Of a DNA stretch of 64,000 nt, positions 1 to 9,724 are shown in pieces. This stretch comes from Polaribacter sp. Hel1_33_78. Its GTDB lineage: Bacteria; Bacteroidota; Bacteroidia; Flavobacteriales; Flavobacteriaceae. The position numbers were made by a program, and so were the translations under genes. How positions within the stretch are numbered: the stretch's first letter is position 1; each line of letters begins with the position of its first letter. Under the pieces are notes generated by a model. It had not been told where the DNA came from. It saw nothing but the letters and a program-made list of their open reading frames with translations, and did not search any database. The stretch lies in NCBI RefSeq assembly GCF_900106075.1, contig NZ_LT629794.1, forward strand, positions 2,088,001 to 2,152,000. Direction: 5' to 3'.

Positions 1-2
1 AC

Positions 3-2279
3 CCTCAAAATGAAAATAGATTATACACAGTGTTCACGTATATTAATGTTTCACAAGACGGTGGCAAATCTTTCGAACAATTAATGCCTGCTTACGGCGT
101 AGATAACGGCGTTCATCCAGATCATCATGCTTGGTGGATTCATCCAAAAAATGGAAAATTCATGATTGATGGGAATGATGGTGGATTAAACATTACGAAA
201 GATGGAGGTAAATCATGGCGTTTTATTGGTAACATACCAGTGGCTCAATTTTATCATATAAATGTGGATAATGAATTTCCATATAACATTTATGGTGGCA
301 TGCAAGATAATGGCTCTTGGAGAGGTCCAAGCTATGTGTGGAAAGCACAAGGAATTAGAAATTCTTATTGGCAAGAAATTAGTTTTGGAGATGGTTTTGA
401 TGTTGTACCCGATAAAGACGATTCAAGATATGGTTGGTCCATGAGCCAGCAAGGTTCTGTAGTAAGATATGATTATAAAACAGGAAATAATTATTCGGTA
501 AAACCAACACATTTCGATGCTAGTATAAAATTACGTTTCAATTGGAATGCAGCTATTAATATGGATCCATTTGATAATTCTACCTTATATTTTGGAAGTC
601 AGTTTGTACATAAATCAACAGATAAAGGTTTAACCTGGAGTGTTATTTCTCCGGATTTATCAACAAATAATCCTGAAAAATTAAAACAAGCAGAAAGTGG
701 TGGTTTAACTATGGATGCAACTGGTGCAGAAAATCATTGTACCGTTTTAGTAATTGAGCCTGCTGTTTTAGAAAAAGATGTTTTGTGGGCAGCTACTGAT
801 GATGGTCAAGTACATATCACCAAAAATGGGGGTAAAAACTGGGTGAATGTAGCAAAAAACATAAAAGGTTTACCCAAAAATAGTTGGATTACACAAATAA
901 AAGCATCCAATAAAAATAAAGGAGAAGCATTACTAATAGCAAATGATTACAGACGTTTTAACTATACTCCTTATGCCTATAGAACTAAAAATTATGGATT
1001 AACTTGGGAACGTATTGTTGACGAAAATGATGTACAAAGTTATACGCTCTGTATTATAGAAGATCCTAAAAACGAGAATCTACTTTTCTTAGGTACTGAT
1101 GATGGTTTGTATATTTCTATAAATGCAGGAGAAAAATGGACAAAATGGACGGAAGGTTTTCCAACCGTTCCTGTAAAAGATTTGGTAATTCATCCAAGAG
1201 AAAATGATTTAATTATTGGAACTTTTGGAAGAGCTGCATGGGTTTTAGATGATATTAGACCATTAAGAGCAATTGCAAATGGAAATATTACTACTAAAAA
1301 GTTAGCATTATTCTCAGCTCCTACTGCATATCAAGCAGCAAGACAACAACCAACAGGAAGTAGATTTGGTGCAGATGCTTTGTATCAAGGAGAAAACAGA
1401 AAAAGTGGTGCTTTAATTTCTTATTATATAAATAGACCTGCGAAAAAGAAAGAAGAAATTAAGTCTACAAAGAAGAAAACAAATGAGGACAAAATTAAAT
1501 CTGAAGGCAAAAAAACAGTAAAATATGACTCTATTAAATTAGAAGTTTTTGATGGTAATAGACAAATAAGAACTTTAAAATTTAAAGCACCTAAAGAAAA
1601 TGGAATTCATAAAACTAGATGGTTTTTAAGAGAAAAAGGTGTTGCTAGAGCTTCCAGAAAAATTTCTAAATCTAAAAGAGAACCAAGTGGCGTTTCTGTA
1701 AAACCAGGAACTTATAAATTAAAAATGACTTTTGGCGATGTTATTTCTGAACAAAATATAAAAGTAGAATTTGATCCTAGATTAGCAATTTCTGATGAAG
1801 CAATTAATCAAAAATACAATGCTAGTAAAGAACTGGAAAGATATCAAGAAAAAATTACTTCTATTGTAAACCAATTGGTAGAAAGTAAAAATACAGCAAC
1901 TTCCATAAAATCTCAATTAACAAAAGAGAATAAAACGAAATATAAAAGTGAGATAAAATCATCCTCAAAAATTATAAAAGAAATTGACACTTTAATAGCT
2001 ATATATCTAGGGAAAGTTGACAAAAGGCAAGGGATTACTAGAAACAAAGAAGTTACGGTAAATCAGCGTTTTGGAACTGCTAATTATTATGTTCGTTCAC
2101 GATTCGGTAAACAGACTGCCACAGAAATTCAATTGATAAATCAGTTTAAAGAAGAATTCAATAAAGCGCTTTCTAAAACAAATTCTTTTTTCAATAAAGA
2201 ATGGATAAGCTATAAATCATCAACAGAAAAGATATATATTTCCCCTTTTAAAGAAACTAAAATTTATTCAATTAAATAA
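3..2279 (+). CDS. BNR/sortilin-like beta-propeller protein, 5' truncated by the window
   Basis: The frame is open from base 3 with no convincing start, so the gene begins upstream of the window. The visible ~758 residues hold repeated Asp-box (BNR) motifs of the form x-DGG-K-S-W/F, for example SQDGGKSF, ITKDGGKSW, STDKGLTW, ITKNGGKNW and TKNYGLTW. These mark successive blades of a VPS10/sortilin-type propeller. The last ~300 residues are Lys-rich, with a helical, non-propeller tail that may form a small beta domain followed by coiled segments. The family is normally over 1000 residues, secreted or periplasmic, and of unsettled function; many are annotated as glycosyl hydrolases, but no catalytic residues can be assigned here. 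The next gene starts 2 bases after the stop, so the two are probably cotranscribed. The fold class is fairly sure; the activity is unknown. Confidence 0.8.
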   Translation, partial: PQNENRLYTVFTYINVSQDGGKSFEQLMPAYGVDNGVHPDHHAWWIHPKNGKFMIDGNDGGLNITKDGGKSWRFIGNIPVAQFYHINVDNEFPYNIYGGMQDNGSWRGPSYVWKAQGIRNSYWQEISFGDGFDVVPDKDDSRYGWSMSQQGSVVRYDYKTGNNYSVKPTHFDASIKLRFNWNAAINMDPFDNSTLYFGSQFVHKSTDKGLTWSVISPDLSTNNPEKLKQAESGGLTMDATGAENHCTVLVIEPAVLEKDVLWAATDDGQVHITKNGGKNWVNVAKNIKGLPKNSWITQIKASNKNKGEALLIANDYRRFNYTPYAYRTKNYGLTWERIVDENDVQSYTLCIIEDPKNENLLFLGTDDGLYISINAGEKWTKWTEGFPTVPVKDLVIHPRENDLIIGTFGRAAWVLDDIRPLRAIANGNITTKKLALFSAPTAYQAARQQPTGSRFGADALYQGENRKSGALISYYINRPAKKKEEIKSTKKKTNEDKIKSEGKKTVKYDSIKLEVFDGNRQIRTLKFKAPKENGIHKTRWFLREKGVARASRKISKSKREPSGVSVKPGTYKLKMTFGDVISEQNIKVEFDPRLAISDEAINQKYNASKELERYQEKITSIVNQLVESKNTATSIKSQLTKENKTKYKSEIKSSSKIIKEIDTLIAIYLGKVDKRQGITRNKEVTVNQRFGTANYYVRSRFGKQTATEIQLINQFKEEFNKALSKTNSFFNKEWISYKSSTEKIYISPFKETKIYSIK

Positions 2280-2281
2280 AG

Positions 2282-2956
2282 ATGAAGAAAACAAGTGTCA
2301 TTTTGTGCCTGAGTTTTTTATGCTTTCAGCTACAAGCACAAAAGACTGCTGAAAACAGCCTAGGAACATGGTATATGTATAATGGTTCCCATCGACTATC
2401 AGATAAGATTGCGCTAAAAACGATGGCTCATTTAAGATATTTTGAGGTTGCTAGCGAATTTCAACAAGAGGTTTACAGATTAGGTCTTAACTATACTTTT
2501 AACCCAAAAACTAATCTTACAGTAGGTTTAAGCTATGCTACTGCTGATGTTGCTTATGATACTCCTTCAAATAATTTATACGAATGGAGATTGTATGAAG
2601 ACTTAAATTTAAAATCTAAATGGGGAAAATTTATAGCAAAACATCGTATTCGTTTTGAGCATCGTTTTATTCATAAAAATATTACTCAGGATGCCACACA
2701 AAGTTGGATTCGGTATAACTTAAATGTAGGCACTCCAATTTCTAAAAAATGGAGTGTTTACGCTTTTAATGAACTATTTTTAAACCTAGATCGAGGTAAA
2801 AGATTTTCTCAAAATTGGACTGGAGCTGGTTTTTTACACAAACTGAACAATAATTTAAAAATAAAATTAGGCTATATCCAAATAAAATTACCAGCTAACA
2901 CTTTAAAAAGATTACAATTAGGTGTAATTCTAAATACAAATCATAAAAAAAAATAA
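2282..2956 (+). CDS. DUF2490 outer-membrane beta-barrel protein
   Basis: This 224-residue protein has a signal peptide (MKKTSVILCLSFLCFQLQAQ, cleavage after AQA/Q). Alternating amphipathic strands follow, such as KTNLTVGLSYATADVAY, KFIAKHRIRFEHRF and NLKIKLGYIQIKL, typical of a small outer-membrane barrel. The pattern of an N-terminal GTWYMYNGSHRLSD segment followed by HRIRFEHRF and WSVYAFNELFLNL fits DUF2490, a family of Bacteroidetes outer-membrane proteins without assigned function. It starts 2 bases after the upstream propeller gene and ends 7 bases before the DUF819 gene, so the three probably form one transcript. No substrate can be inferred. Confidence 0.82.
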   Translation: MKKTSVILCLSFLCFQLQAQKTAENSLGTWYMYNGSHRLSDKIALKTMAHLRYFEVASEFQQEVYRLGLNYTFNPKTNLTVGLSYATADVAYDTPSNNLYEWRLYEDLNLKSKWGKFIAKHRIRFEHRFIHKNITQDATQSWIRYNLNVGTPISKKWSVYAFNELFLNLDRGKRFSQNWTGAGFLHKLNNNLKIKLGYIQIKLPANTLKRLQLGVILNTNHKKK

Positions 2957-2963
2957 ACAGATA

Positions 2964-4271
2964 ATGACTGAACCAATTTTTACAAATGATGCCATTGTTT
3001 TTGGTATTTTAATGATTTCTTTAGGATTTGTTTTTTACACAGAAAACATAAAAGCTGGTTTTTGGCAAAAATTTTATAAAATTGTACCAGGGTTATTTAT
3101 GGCTTATTTTATCCCTGCTTTGTTTACAACTTTTGGTGTTATATCTCCAGAATGGGAAACCACAAATACTATGGGAGAAACCGTTGGTGCCAGCTCACAA
3201 TTGTATTACGTATCGAGTCGTTTTCTGCTACCTGCAGCTTTGGTTTTAATGACGTTGAGTATCGATTTAAAAGCTATTTTCAACCTAGGTTCTAAAGCAT
3301 TAATTATGTTTTTTACCGGGACTGTTGGTATTATCATTGGTGGGCCTTTAGCTATATTATTAATTTCAATTTTCTCGCCAGAAACTGTTGGAGGGGCCGA
3401 TTTCGATGCAGTTTGGAGAGGACTCTCTACACTTGCAGGAAGTTGGATTGGTGGTGGAGCAAACCAAACAGCAATGCTCGAAATTTATCAATACAACCCT
3501 GCAAAATATGGTGGAATGGTAATTGTGGATATTGTTGTTGCAAATGTTTGGATGGCCATTTTATTAATAGGAATTGGTAAAAAAGATAAAATAAATAAAT
3601 GGTTAAAAGCAGATACAACCGCTATTGAAGAATTGAAAGAAAAAGTAATCAGTTTTACGCAAAAAGTAAAAAGAAATCCTACCCTTTCAGATTTAATGAT
3701 CATGTTAGCCATTGCATTTGGAACCGTTGGTTTTGGACATTTTGCCTCTAAATATTTAAGTATCTTTTTCTCTGATTTTGTAGCTTCCATCGAATCCCAA
3801 ACTTGGCGTAATATTTTCTCTTTCTTAGGATCCGGTTTTTTCTGGTTAATTAGTGTTTCTACCATTGTTGCAATTATTTTATCTTTTACCAAAGCAAAAA
3901 ATTATGAAGGTGCTGGTGCAAGTAAAATAGGTAGTGTTTTTATTTACGTTTTGGTAGCCACTATTGGTATGAAAATGGATTTAAATCAAGCTTTTGAAAA
4001 CCCTGGCTTAATGGTTATTGGATTGGTTTGGATGATAATTCATGCGGGCTTATTGATCTTAGTTGCTAAAATCATCAAAGCTCCTTACTTCCTTTTGGCT
4101 GTTGGAAGTCAAGCAAATGTTGGTGGTGCAGCTTCTGCTCCCATTGTTGCACAAGCATTTCATCCATCGTTAGCAACTGTAGGTGTTTTGTTAGCCGTTT
4201 TTGGCTATGCAATTGGAACTATTGGTGCAATCGCCTGTACTATTTTAATGGAATTAGCTTCAACTTTATAA
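2964..4271 (+). CDS. DUF819 family integral membrane protein
   Basis: The 435-residue protein has about ten to eleven hydrophobic segments spread along its length, starting with AIVFGILMISLGFVFY. Gly-rich helix breaks such as GSWIGGGANQTAML and GSQANVGGAASAPIVAQAF are diagnostic of the DUF819 (YjcL-like) family. These paired Gly/Asn/Ala motifs in the two halves suggest an inverted-repeat transporter fold. The family's substrate is not established. The gene is 7 bases downstream of the DUF2490 gene, on the same strand. The start ATG is the first residue of a typical N-terminus (MTEPIFTNDA). There is no signal peptide beyond the first membrane helix. Confidence 0.9.
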   Translation: MTEPIFTNDAIVFGILMISLGFVFYTENIKAGFWQKFYKIVPGLFMAYFIPALFTTFGVISPEWETTNTMGETVGASSQLYYVSSRFLLPAALVLMTLSIDLKAIFNLGSKALIMFFTGTVGIIIGGPLAILLISIFSPETVGGADFDAVWRGLSTLAGSWIGGGANQTAMLEIYQYNPAKYGGMVIVDIVVANVWMAILLIGIGKKDKINKWLKADTTAIEELKEKVISFTQKVKRNPTLSDLMIMLAIAFGTVGFGHFASKYLSIFFSDFVASIESQTWRNIFSFLGSGFFWLISVSTIVAIILSFTKAKNYEGAGASKIGSVFIYVLVATIGMKMDLNQAFENPGLMVIGLVWMIIHAGLLILVAKIIKAPYFLLAVGSQANVGGAASAPIVAQAFHPSLATVGVLLAVFGYAIGTIGAIACTILMELASTL

Positions 4272-4281
4272 AAAAAAACAG

Positions 4282-4289
4282 CATATTTG
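4282..4289 (+). promoter_or_regulatory. possible -7 promoter element (CATATTTG)
   Basis: One mismatch to the Bacteroidetes TAnnTTTG element, 21 bases before the ATG at 4311. No TTG is seen at the expected -33 spacing, so this is a weak call. It could give the DUF4369 lipoprotein its own transcript. Confidence 0.3.
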
Positions 4290-4310
4290 CACTCCAAAGT
4301 CATAATCAAA

Positions 4311-5018
4311 ATGAAAAAAATTACCACTCTTCTAGTATTATCAATTGTGCTTTTTGCATGTTCTTCTAAAAAGGAAGGAAATATGATTGTACAAGGACAA
4401 ATTAAAGGCCTTAAAAAAGGAACTTTATATCTTCAGAAAATGAAAGATACGTTATTAGTTTCTGTAGACTCTGTTGCCTTATTAGGAAAAGATACTTTTA
4501 CATTAACAGACAACGTAGATTCTCCTGTTTTATATTATTTAACATTTGATGGAAATACAACAGACAAAAGAATTTTATTTTTTGGTGAAAAGGGTGTTAT
4601 TACCATAAATGATCAAGTTAAAGGTTTTGGTTATGCTCCAAAAATTACTGGTTCTAAAAATCAAGCAATATTAGATAAATACAATACTGTAAGTAAACGA
4701 TTTCAAAATCAACGTTTAGAATTTATCAAGAAAGATTTTGACGCAAAAAAAGCAAATGATTTAGATTTGTTAAAAAAGTTAGAAGTTGATTACAAAAGAC
4801 TCACCAGAAGAAGAGTTTTATACACAACAAACTTTGCACTTACGAATGCTGATTATGAAGCTGCACCATATATTGCTTTAACAGAAATGTATGATGCTAG
4901 TCTAAAAATGTTAGATACTGTTAATTACTCTTTATCTCCTAAAGTGAAAAAATCAACATACGGAAAACGTTTTCAAGAGTATTTAGATAATATTAAAGAA
5001 GCTGAAAGAAAAGAATAG
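4311..5018 (+). CDS. DUF4369 domain lipoprotein
   Basis: ATG 4311 is chosen over the TTG at 4287 because it starts directly at a lipoprotein signal, MKKITTLLVLSIVLFACSS, with the lipobox Cys at residue 17. The mature part reads MIVQGQIKGLKKGTLYLQKM, then strand-rich segments with a DSVALLGKDTFTL stretch. This is the hallmark of DUF4369, the N-terminal module of many Bacteroidetes thioredoxin-like lipoproteins. No thioredoxin CxxC domain follows; the C-terminal ~100 residues are helical and charged, so this is a DUF4369-only protein of 235 residues. Its stop lies one base from the stop of the convergent gene. Probably periplasm-facing and membrane-anchored; function unknown. Confidence 0.8.
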   Translation: MKKITTLLVLSIVLFACSSKKEGNMIVQGQIKGLKKGTLYLQKMKDTLLVSVDSVALLGKDTFTLTDNVDSPVLYYLTFDGNTTDKRILFFGEKGVITINDQVKGFGYAPKITGSKNQAILDKYNTVSKRFQNQRLEFIKKDFDAKKANDLDLLKKLEVDYKRLTRRRVLYTTNFALTNADYEAAPYIALTEMYDASLKMLDTVNYSLSPKVKKSTYGKRFQEYLDNIKEAERKE

Positions 5019-5019
5019 T

Positions 5020-7134
5020 TTACTTATCAATGCTTTTTATTGCTTTTTTAAGATCCTTTTGAGGTAATTTACAGGTACCATTTACGCATACATAAATAAA
5101 GGTTTCATCTTCATTGAATTTATACGATAACAATGGTAATGTGGTGTTCTCTTTCGTGGTTCCAGCGATTAAAATATTTGGATTATAATTATTAATTAAA
5201 CTAGTATTTACTTCCATTGCATTATCACCGGCAACAACCACTTCATAAAAAGGATTCGTGAAATTGGTCATTAAATTTAACCAGTTACTATAATTAGCAG
5301 GATTCAATTTAACATTATCCTTTAAATTATTTAACATTTGTTCTGACGTTTTTAAATATTTGGAATTTGAAAAATAATGCCCTAATTTAAAAAGACTGTT
5401 TGCTATCATTGAGTTTGACGATGGAATTACACCATCGATGATTTCGTATTTTCTAGCAATTAAATTTTCATCTTCTTTAGACGTGAAATAAAACATTTTA
5501 ATGTTTTCATCAAAAAAATTAACAAACAGAATATCTATTAAATTTTTGGAAATTGTTAACCATTTTTCATCTAACGTAACTTCATATAACGAAATAAACG
5601 ACTTCATCACTGTTGCATAATCTTCGGAATATGCATTTATAGTGCTTTTACCATTTTTAAAATTTCTATATAAACCTTGATCTTTTCTTAATTGATTCTC
5701 TGCTAAGAAGTTTGCATTTTTAAGCGCACTCTCTAAATATTCTTTATTTCCAAAAGCTCTATACGCATCCACATATCCTTGAATCATTAAAGCATTCCAA
5801 GAGGTCAGCACTTTATCATCTAAATTAGGTTTGCTTCTTTTATTTCTTGCTTTATGTAAAACCTTTTTCCACTTAGAAACTTTTTCATTTAGAACTACTA
5901 TTGTAATATTTTGTTCTTTTGCAAACTCAACTTTTGATTTATTTCTTATCAAAACATACTTGCTATTTTCCCAAAGTCCAAAGTCATTTATGTTATAAAA
6001 TTCTTTAAAAAGAGTAAAATCATCTTGAAGCAATTCTATTAGTTCCTCTTCCGTCCATTCATAAAACGCTCCTTCTTCTTTTTCTCCTGAGCTATTTTTA
6101 CTGTCTGCATCTAAAGAGGAATAAAAGGCTCCATTATTGCTTGTTAATTCGTTTTCAATGAAATGTAAGGTTTCTTGTACAACATCTTTATAAAGTTTGT
6201 TTTTATCCTTTAAATAGGCTTTAGAGTATAAACTCACTAATTGTGCATTGTCATAAAGCATTTTCTCAAAATGAGGAATATGCCATTTTTCGTCAATAGC
6301 ATATCTTGAGAAACCACCACCAATATGATCATAAATACCGCCAAAAGCAATTTTTGCTAATGCATTTTCTAGGTAATTATCGATTGAAGTATCCTTAAAT
6401 TGATAACTATACCTTGCTAAAAATTCTAATGAATTTGGCATTGGGAATTTTGGTACACCTTTAAATCCACCATAAATAGTGTCCATTTGATTTCTCCATA
6501 AGGCCACAGAAGATGTAATCTCTTTTTTAGTAAAACTAGGCGTTTCTTTGTTTAAGGTAATGAGCTGAGATTCTTGAATACCCTTTGTTAAATTCTCTGC
6601 AAACTCAATAGCTTTTTGAGGTTCTTCTTTATATAATTTAGAAATACTCTTTAATACTTTAGACCATTGTTCTTTTGTAAAATAGGTTCCTCCATAAATA
6701 GGTCTTCCATCTGGAAGTGCAATGCAATTTAGAGGCCAACCACCGCCGCCTGTCATTAATTGTACCGCATTCATATAAACTTTATCTACATCTGGCCGCT
6801 CTTCTCTATCTACTTTTATATTGATAAAATTAGCATTCATAATTTTAGCAATAGAATCATTTTCAAAACTTTCTTCTTCCATTACATGACACCAATGACA
6901 CGCAGAGTATCCTACAGAAATTACAATTAGCTTATTTTCTTTTTTTGCTAATGCCAATGTCTTTGGATTCCAGGCTTTCCAGTTTACAGGATTATAGGCA
7001 TGTTGTAATAAGTATGGACTTGTCTCATGTATTAAATCGTTACTTTTTTTAGACTCTTTTAACGCTTCCTTTGAACAATTTAAGAAAATGAATAAAACAA
7101 ATAGTAAGGCTGTATATTTATTGAAGAAAATCAA
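5020..7134 (-). CDS. thioredoxin-fold DUF255 protein (YyaL/SSP411 family), lipoprotein form
   Basis: The 704-residue protein matches the YyaL family: a thioredoxin-like N-terminal domain (about residues 35-190) followed by an (alpha/alpha)6-barrel domain. Diagnostic segments are HETSPYLLQHAYNPVNW, SVGYSACHWCHVMEEESFE with the CHWC redox-like motif, VDREERPDVDKVY, and DNAQLVSLYSKAYL in the barrel. N-acylglucosamine epimerase-like barrels are known in this family but the reaction is undefined. The N-terminus (LFVLFIFLNCSKE) carries a lipobox with Cys at residue 20, so it is probably exported. The only available start is TTG; an in-frame stop lies a few codons upstream and no ATG exists before the signal. 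The gene converges on the DUF4369 gene with a 1-base gap. Confidence 0.9.
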   Translation of the reverse strand: MIFFNKYTALLFVLFIFLNCSKEALKESKKSNDLIHETSPYLLQHAYNPVNWKAWNPKTLALAKKENKLIVISVGYSACHWCHVMEEESFENDSIAKIMNANFINIKVDREERPDVDKVYMNAVQLMTGGGGWPLNCIALPDGRPIYGGTYFTKEQWSKVLKSISKLYKEEPQKAIEFAENLTKGIQESQLITLNKETPSFTKKEITSSVALWRNQMDTIYGGFKGVPKFPMPNSLEFLARYSYQFKDTSIDNYLENALAKIAFGGIYDHIGGGFSRYAIDEKWHIPHFEKMLYDNAQLVSLYSKAYLKDKNKLYKDVVQETLHFIENELTSNNGAFYSSLDADSKNSSGEKEEGAFYEWTEEELIELLQDDFTLFKEFYNINDFGLWENSKYVLIRNKSKVEFAKEQNITIVVLNEKVSKWKKVLHKARNKRSKPNLDDKVLTSWNALMIQGYVDAYRAFGNKEYLESALKNANFLAENQLRKDQGLYRNFKNGKSTINAYSEDYATVMKSFISLYEVTLDEKWLTISKNLIDILFVNFFDENIKMFYFTSKEDENLIARKYEIIDGVIPSSNSMIANSLFKLGHYFSNSKYLKTSEQMLNNLKDNVKLNPANYSNWLNLMTNFTNPFYEVVVAGDNAMEVNTSLINNYNPNILIAGTTKENTTLPLLSYKFNEDETFIYVCVNGTCKLPQKDLKKAIKSIDK

Positions 7135-7194
7135 TTTGTATTTTTTTTTATAAAATTAAAGATACTAAATTACGCATTAGCTTAAAAACTACAA

Positions 7195-7231
7195 ACAAAA
7201 AAAACGCTCAAAAGTAAATTTTGAGCGTTTT
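7195..7231 (-). terminator. rho-independent terminator of the CBM/T9SS gene
   Basis: Perfect 13-bp stem, 7201-7213 with 7219-7231, and a 5-base loop. On the minus strand it is followed by a run of eight T. It lies 22 bases after the stop at 7254. Confidence 0.9.
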
Positions 7232-7253
7232 AAAAAATTTTAAAATTTAGTTG

Positions 7254-8558
7254 TTATTGCTTCACAAATTTAGCAGTACCAACTTTATTGTTTACGTTAT
7301 ACTTAATTAAGTATATTCCAGAAGCTAAGTTAGAAATATCAATAGACTCACTTGATTTATTGATTTCTAAACTCATTACTTTTTTACCTAATACATTGTA
7401 TACAGCTGCATTTTGAATTACTTCTTTTGCAGAAATATTTAATCTGTTAGATGCTGGGTTTGGATACATAGAAAAACCTAATAATGCATTGTTGTCTACA
7501 CTAGCAGTTGGAGCTCTGTATGCATATAAATTATCATACCAAAGTTTATTATTAAGATTACTCGTAATTCCAAATTCTTTAAAACCGTCAAAACCAGTTA
7601 AATCTACTGCAATATCTAAAGATAACCAAGAACCAGCAGTTAAAGCAGGTGTTGAAGCAATGTTTAAATTAGTTTCGTTCGCAGCACCTCCTGGTTGTTG
7701 TACAAATTTTAAATTAAGAACAGCAGAAGTTAAATCAGTACCAGCTTGAATATAAACATCTACATGAAGATTCGTATAATCACTTACATCAACACCAGCA
7801 TCTAAAACAATACCTTGACAATTATTACCTTTCCAAGCCATAGTTGCATTTCCATCAACCATAACTTCTTCTATTGAACCATTACCACACCAACCTGCAT
7901 CAAAATTACTTGCAACATCCGTATAAGAACCACTGTATAAAGATACTATATCCCAACCATTTCTATTCGGCGGAGTTGGAGCTGCTGTTGTAGGAGGTTC
8001 AGGACATGCATCACAATTAGGTCCTCCACAATCTATCGCAGTTTCACCATTGTTCATTATACCATCATTACATGTTTCTGACGCAACTCCTGCAGTCACT
8101 AAAGAAATATTGTCATAATAAATTGCATCTGTAAAACCAGCACCCGCCATTAAGAAACCAATCTGAACGTTCGAAAAAGAAGAAGAAGCATTAAAGGTTG
8201 CAGTATACATAGTCATTGTTGTTGTAAGATCATAGTCCGCTCTAAATTGGTCAGACCAAACACCAACATTTTGAATTGCTACTGTAATTTTTCTATCTGC
8301 TGCTGCACGAGCATAAAAGGTAAAAACATACTCTTTATTTTCTTCAAATTCCAAATTAGCATGAACCAATTGCGTATCCCAAGGATTACCTCCTGCATTA
8401 GTTTCACTAACAAAAGCTTCACCAGCTACAACACTTAAGTTATTTCCTACCCAAGGCTCTGTACCATTCTCGAAATCACCATTAGTTAGTAGATCATAAG
8501 TTTGCGAAAACCCAAGTGATGTAATCAAAAAGGCACATAATAATGTAATTTTTTTCAT
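7254..8558 (-). CDS. secreted CBM-only protein with T9SS sorting domain
   Basis: The 434-residue protein has a signal peptide (to about residue 19), a CBM4_9-like jelly-roll at 23-155 (LTNGDFENGTEPW ... YYDNISL), and a Cys-rich linker at 163-186 (CNDGIMNNGETAIDCGG then CDACP). A second jelly-roll module at about 200-348 resembles the C-terminal module of the Ig lipoprotein at 21507-22928. The type A T9SS sorting domain at about 360-434 has FSMYPNPASNRLNI and ends KVGTAKFVKQ. No catalytic domain is present. I infer a surface-bound or released glucan-binding protein belonging to the adjacent glucan PUL, transcribed as a single gene with its own terminator. The CBM family assignment is by pattern only. 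Confidence 0.85.
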   Translation of the reverse strand: MKKITLLCAFLITSLGFSQTYDLLTNGDFENGTEPWVGNNLSVVAGEAFVSETNAGGNPWDTQLVHANLEFEENKEYVFTFYARAAADRKITVAIQNVGVWSDQFRADYDLTTTMTMYTATFNASSSFSNVQIGFLMAGAGFTDAIYYDNISLVTAGVASETCNDGIMNNGETAIDCGGPNCDACPEPPTTAAPTPPNRNGWDIVSLYSGSYTDVASNFDAGWCGNGSIEEVMVDGNATMAWKGNNCQGIVLDAGVDVSDYTNLHVDVYIQAGTDLTSAVLNLKFVQQPGGAANETNLNIASTPALTAGSWLSLDIAVDLTGFDGFKEFGITSNLNNKLWYDNLYAYRAPTASVDNNALLGFSMYPNPASNRLNISAKEVIQNAAVYNVLGKKVMSLEINKSSESIDISNLASGIYLIKYNVNNKVGTAKFVKQ

Positions 8559-8989
8559 AATTTTAAATTTGTTTTAAATTAAATAATATTAATTGTTAAT
8601 ATCGTACACAATATAGGTAATATTAATGTTGTTTTTAGTAAAATATTATCACAAAAACTATACAAAATAAAAAGCTACACACAATCAACGATAATATTCT
8701 GCTGTTCTTTGGGTTTTTGAAACGCTCATAGTTATTTAAAATTTGAGGGTATTCCTTACAAAAGAAATAAAGTATAGGTATTGTTGTGGTTAAATTAGAA
8801 TTTTTAACCGAAGATTATGATTAATTGATAGAAAAAATAGAACAAAATTTGGATTATTAAAATTAAAAAGTTTTGAATCGTAAAAAAAAGAAAAAACAAC
8901 GTGTTATATAAATCAACAATTTCTTTGAAGAAACTTTAAATAATTATTAACTCTTAATATTGCTTCTTTATTTTAAATGATTTGATTGA
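8559..8989 (-). other. AT-rich non-coding stretch upstream of the CBM/T9SS gene
   Basis: No open frame of useful length or recognisable protein pattern is seen on either strand. It must hold the promoter for the minus-strand gene starting at 8558, but no clean TTG-N19-TAnnTTTG match is seen. Part may be a further decayed section of the FG-GAP relic beside it. Confidence 0.5.
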
Positions 8990-9601
8990 ACGACCTGTAA
9001 TAGAATATAAACTCCGCTTTATGAAGATTTAGTCGATTTAAAATTATTATTACCAATAGCTAATACAAGAAGACCATTCTCTGAATTATAGCATTATATC
9101 TTATAGTTTCTGCACTATGATGAATATTATAATTAATATTTCTATAAATCCGTCATTATTAAAATCATTTTTATTCTACTTCCTAAGTTTATATAAGCAG
9201 CTACTGAAGGATTACTTCACCATCTTCATGGATTAAAATAATATTTTAATAATTAGTAATTACATATAATACAGCAGCATTAACTTTATATTATGGAAGA
9301 ATATCTAGAAATATCTTCAAACTTAAAATTTCCTTTATTCTGATATATTCTTTCACCAACTTAATTACCTCCAAAGAAAATATTTAGTAAACCATCGTTA
9401 TCTAAAATCACCTATAGCTGGACCAGAGCCCACATATATTTGACCAAAAAGATAATGATTAAAGTACTTAGATTCTTTTATCATATTATTAAAATCAATT
9501 CCTGTTTGTTCTAGGGCCAATAATTCAAATCCCCCTACTAAAGTTTTTGGATATATGTCGCGATTTGATTTTTCAAGTGAGAGAATTAAAAAGCAATACA
9601 A
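8990..9601 (-). pseudogene. decayed FG-GAP/VCBS-repeat protein gene
   Basis: Minus-strand fragments in several frames read as FG-GAP/VCBS repeats. The first, 9601 down to 9404, ends YVGSGPAIGDF. One extra base at 9403 shifts the frame, after which the next frame continues DNDGLLNIFFGGN, meets a stop (9361-9363), then VGERIYQNKGNFKFEDIS. Further along, 9130-9166 gives DFNNDGFIEILI and about 9040-9085 gives ENGLLVLAIGNNNF. The DxDxDG-like Ca-binding cores and NKGNFKFEDIS are characteristic of secreted VCBS/ASPIC-type proteins. With several stops and frameshifts and no intact N-terminus or signal, this is a relic. It sits between the PUL's last enzyme and the CBM-only protein. Boundaries are approximate. 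Confidence 0.75.
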
Positions 9602-9724
9602 ATAAATGCTTCAAATAAATGAGTTTGAATTTCATAATCAACCGTATTTAATAATACATATATCTAATTCATGAATATATTGTAAATATTAAACCTTTGT
9701 ATTTCTAACACTTTATAAAGTAAA

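Noticed and set aside
3488..3892. 134-codon minus-strand frame inside the DUF819 gene
   Set aside because: It overlaps entirely a strongly supported membrane-protein gene and has no recognisable product.
9398..9601. 67-codon minus-strand open frame as an intact gene
   Set aside because: Its product breaks off at an FG-GAP motif that continues in another frame one base later, so it is part of a pseudogene, not a small gene.
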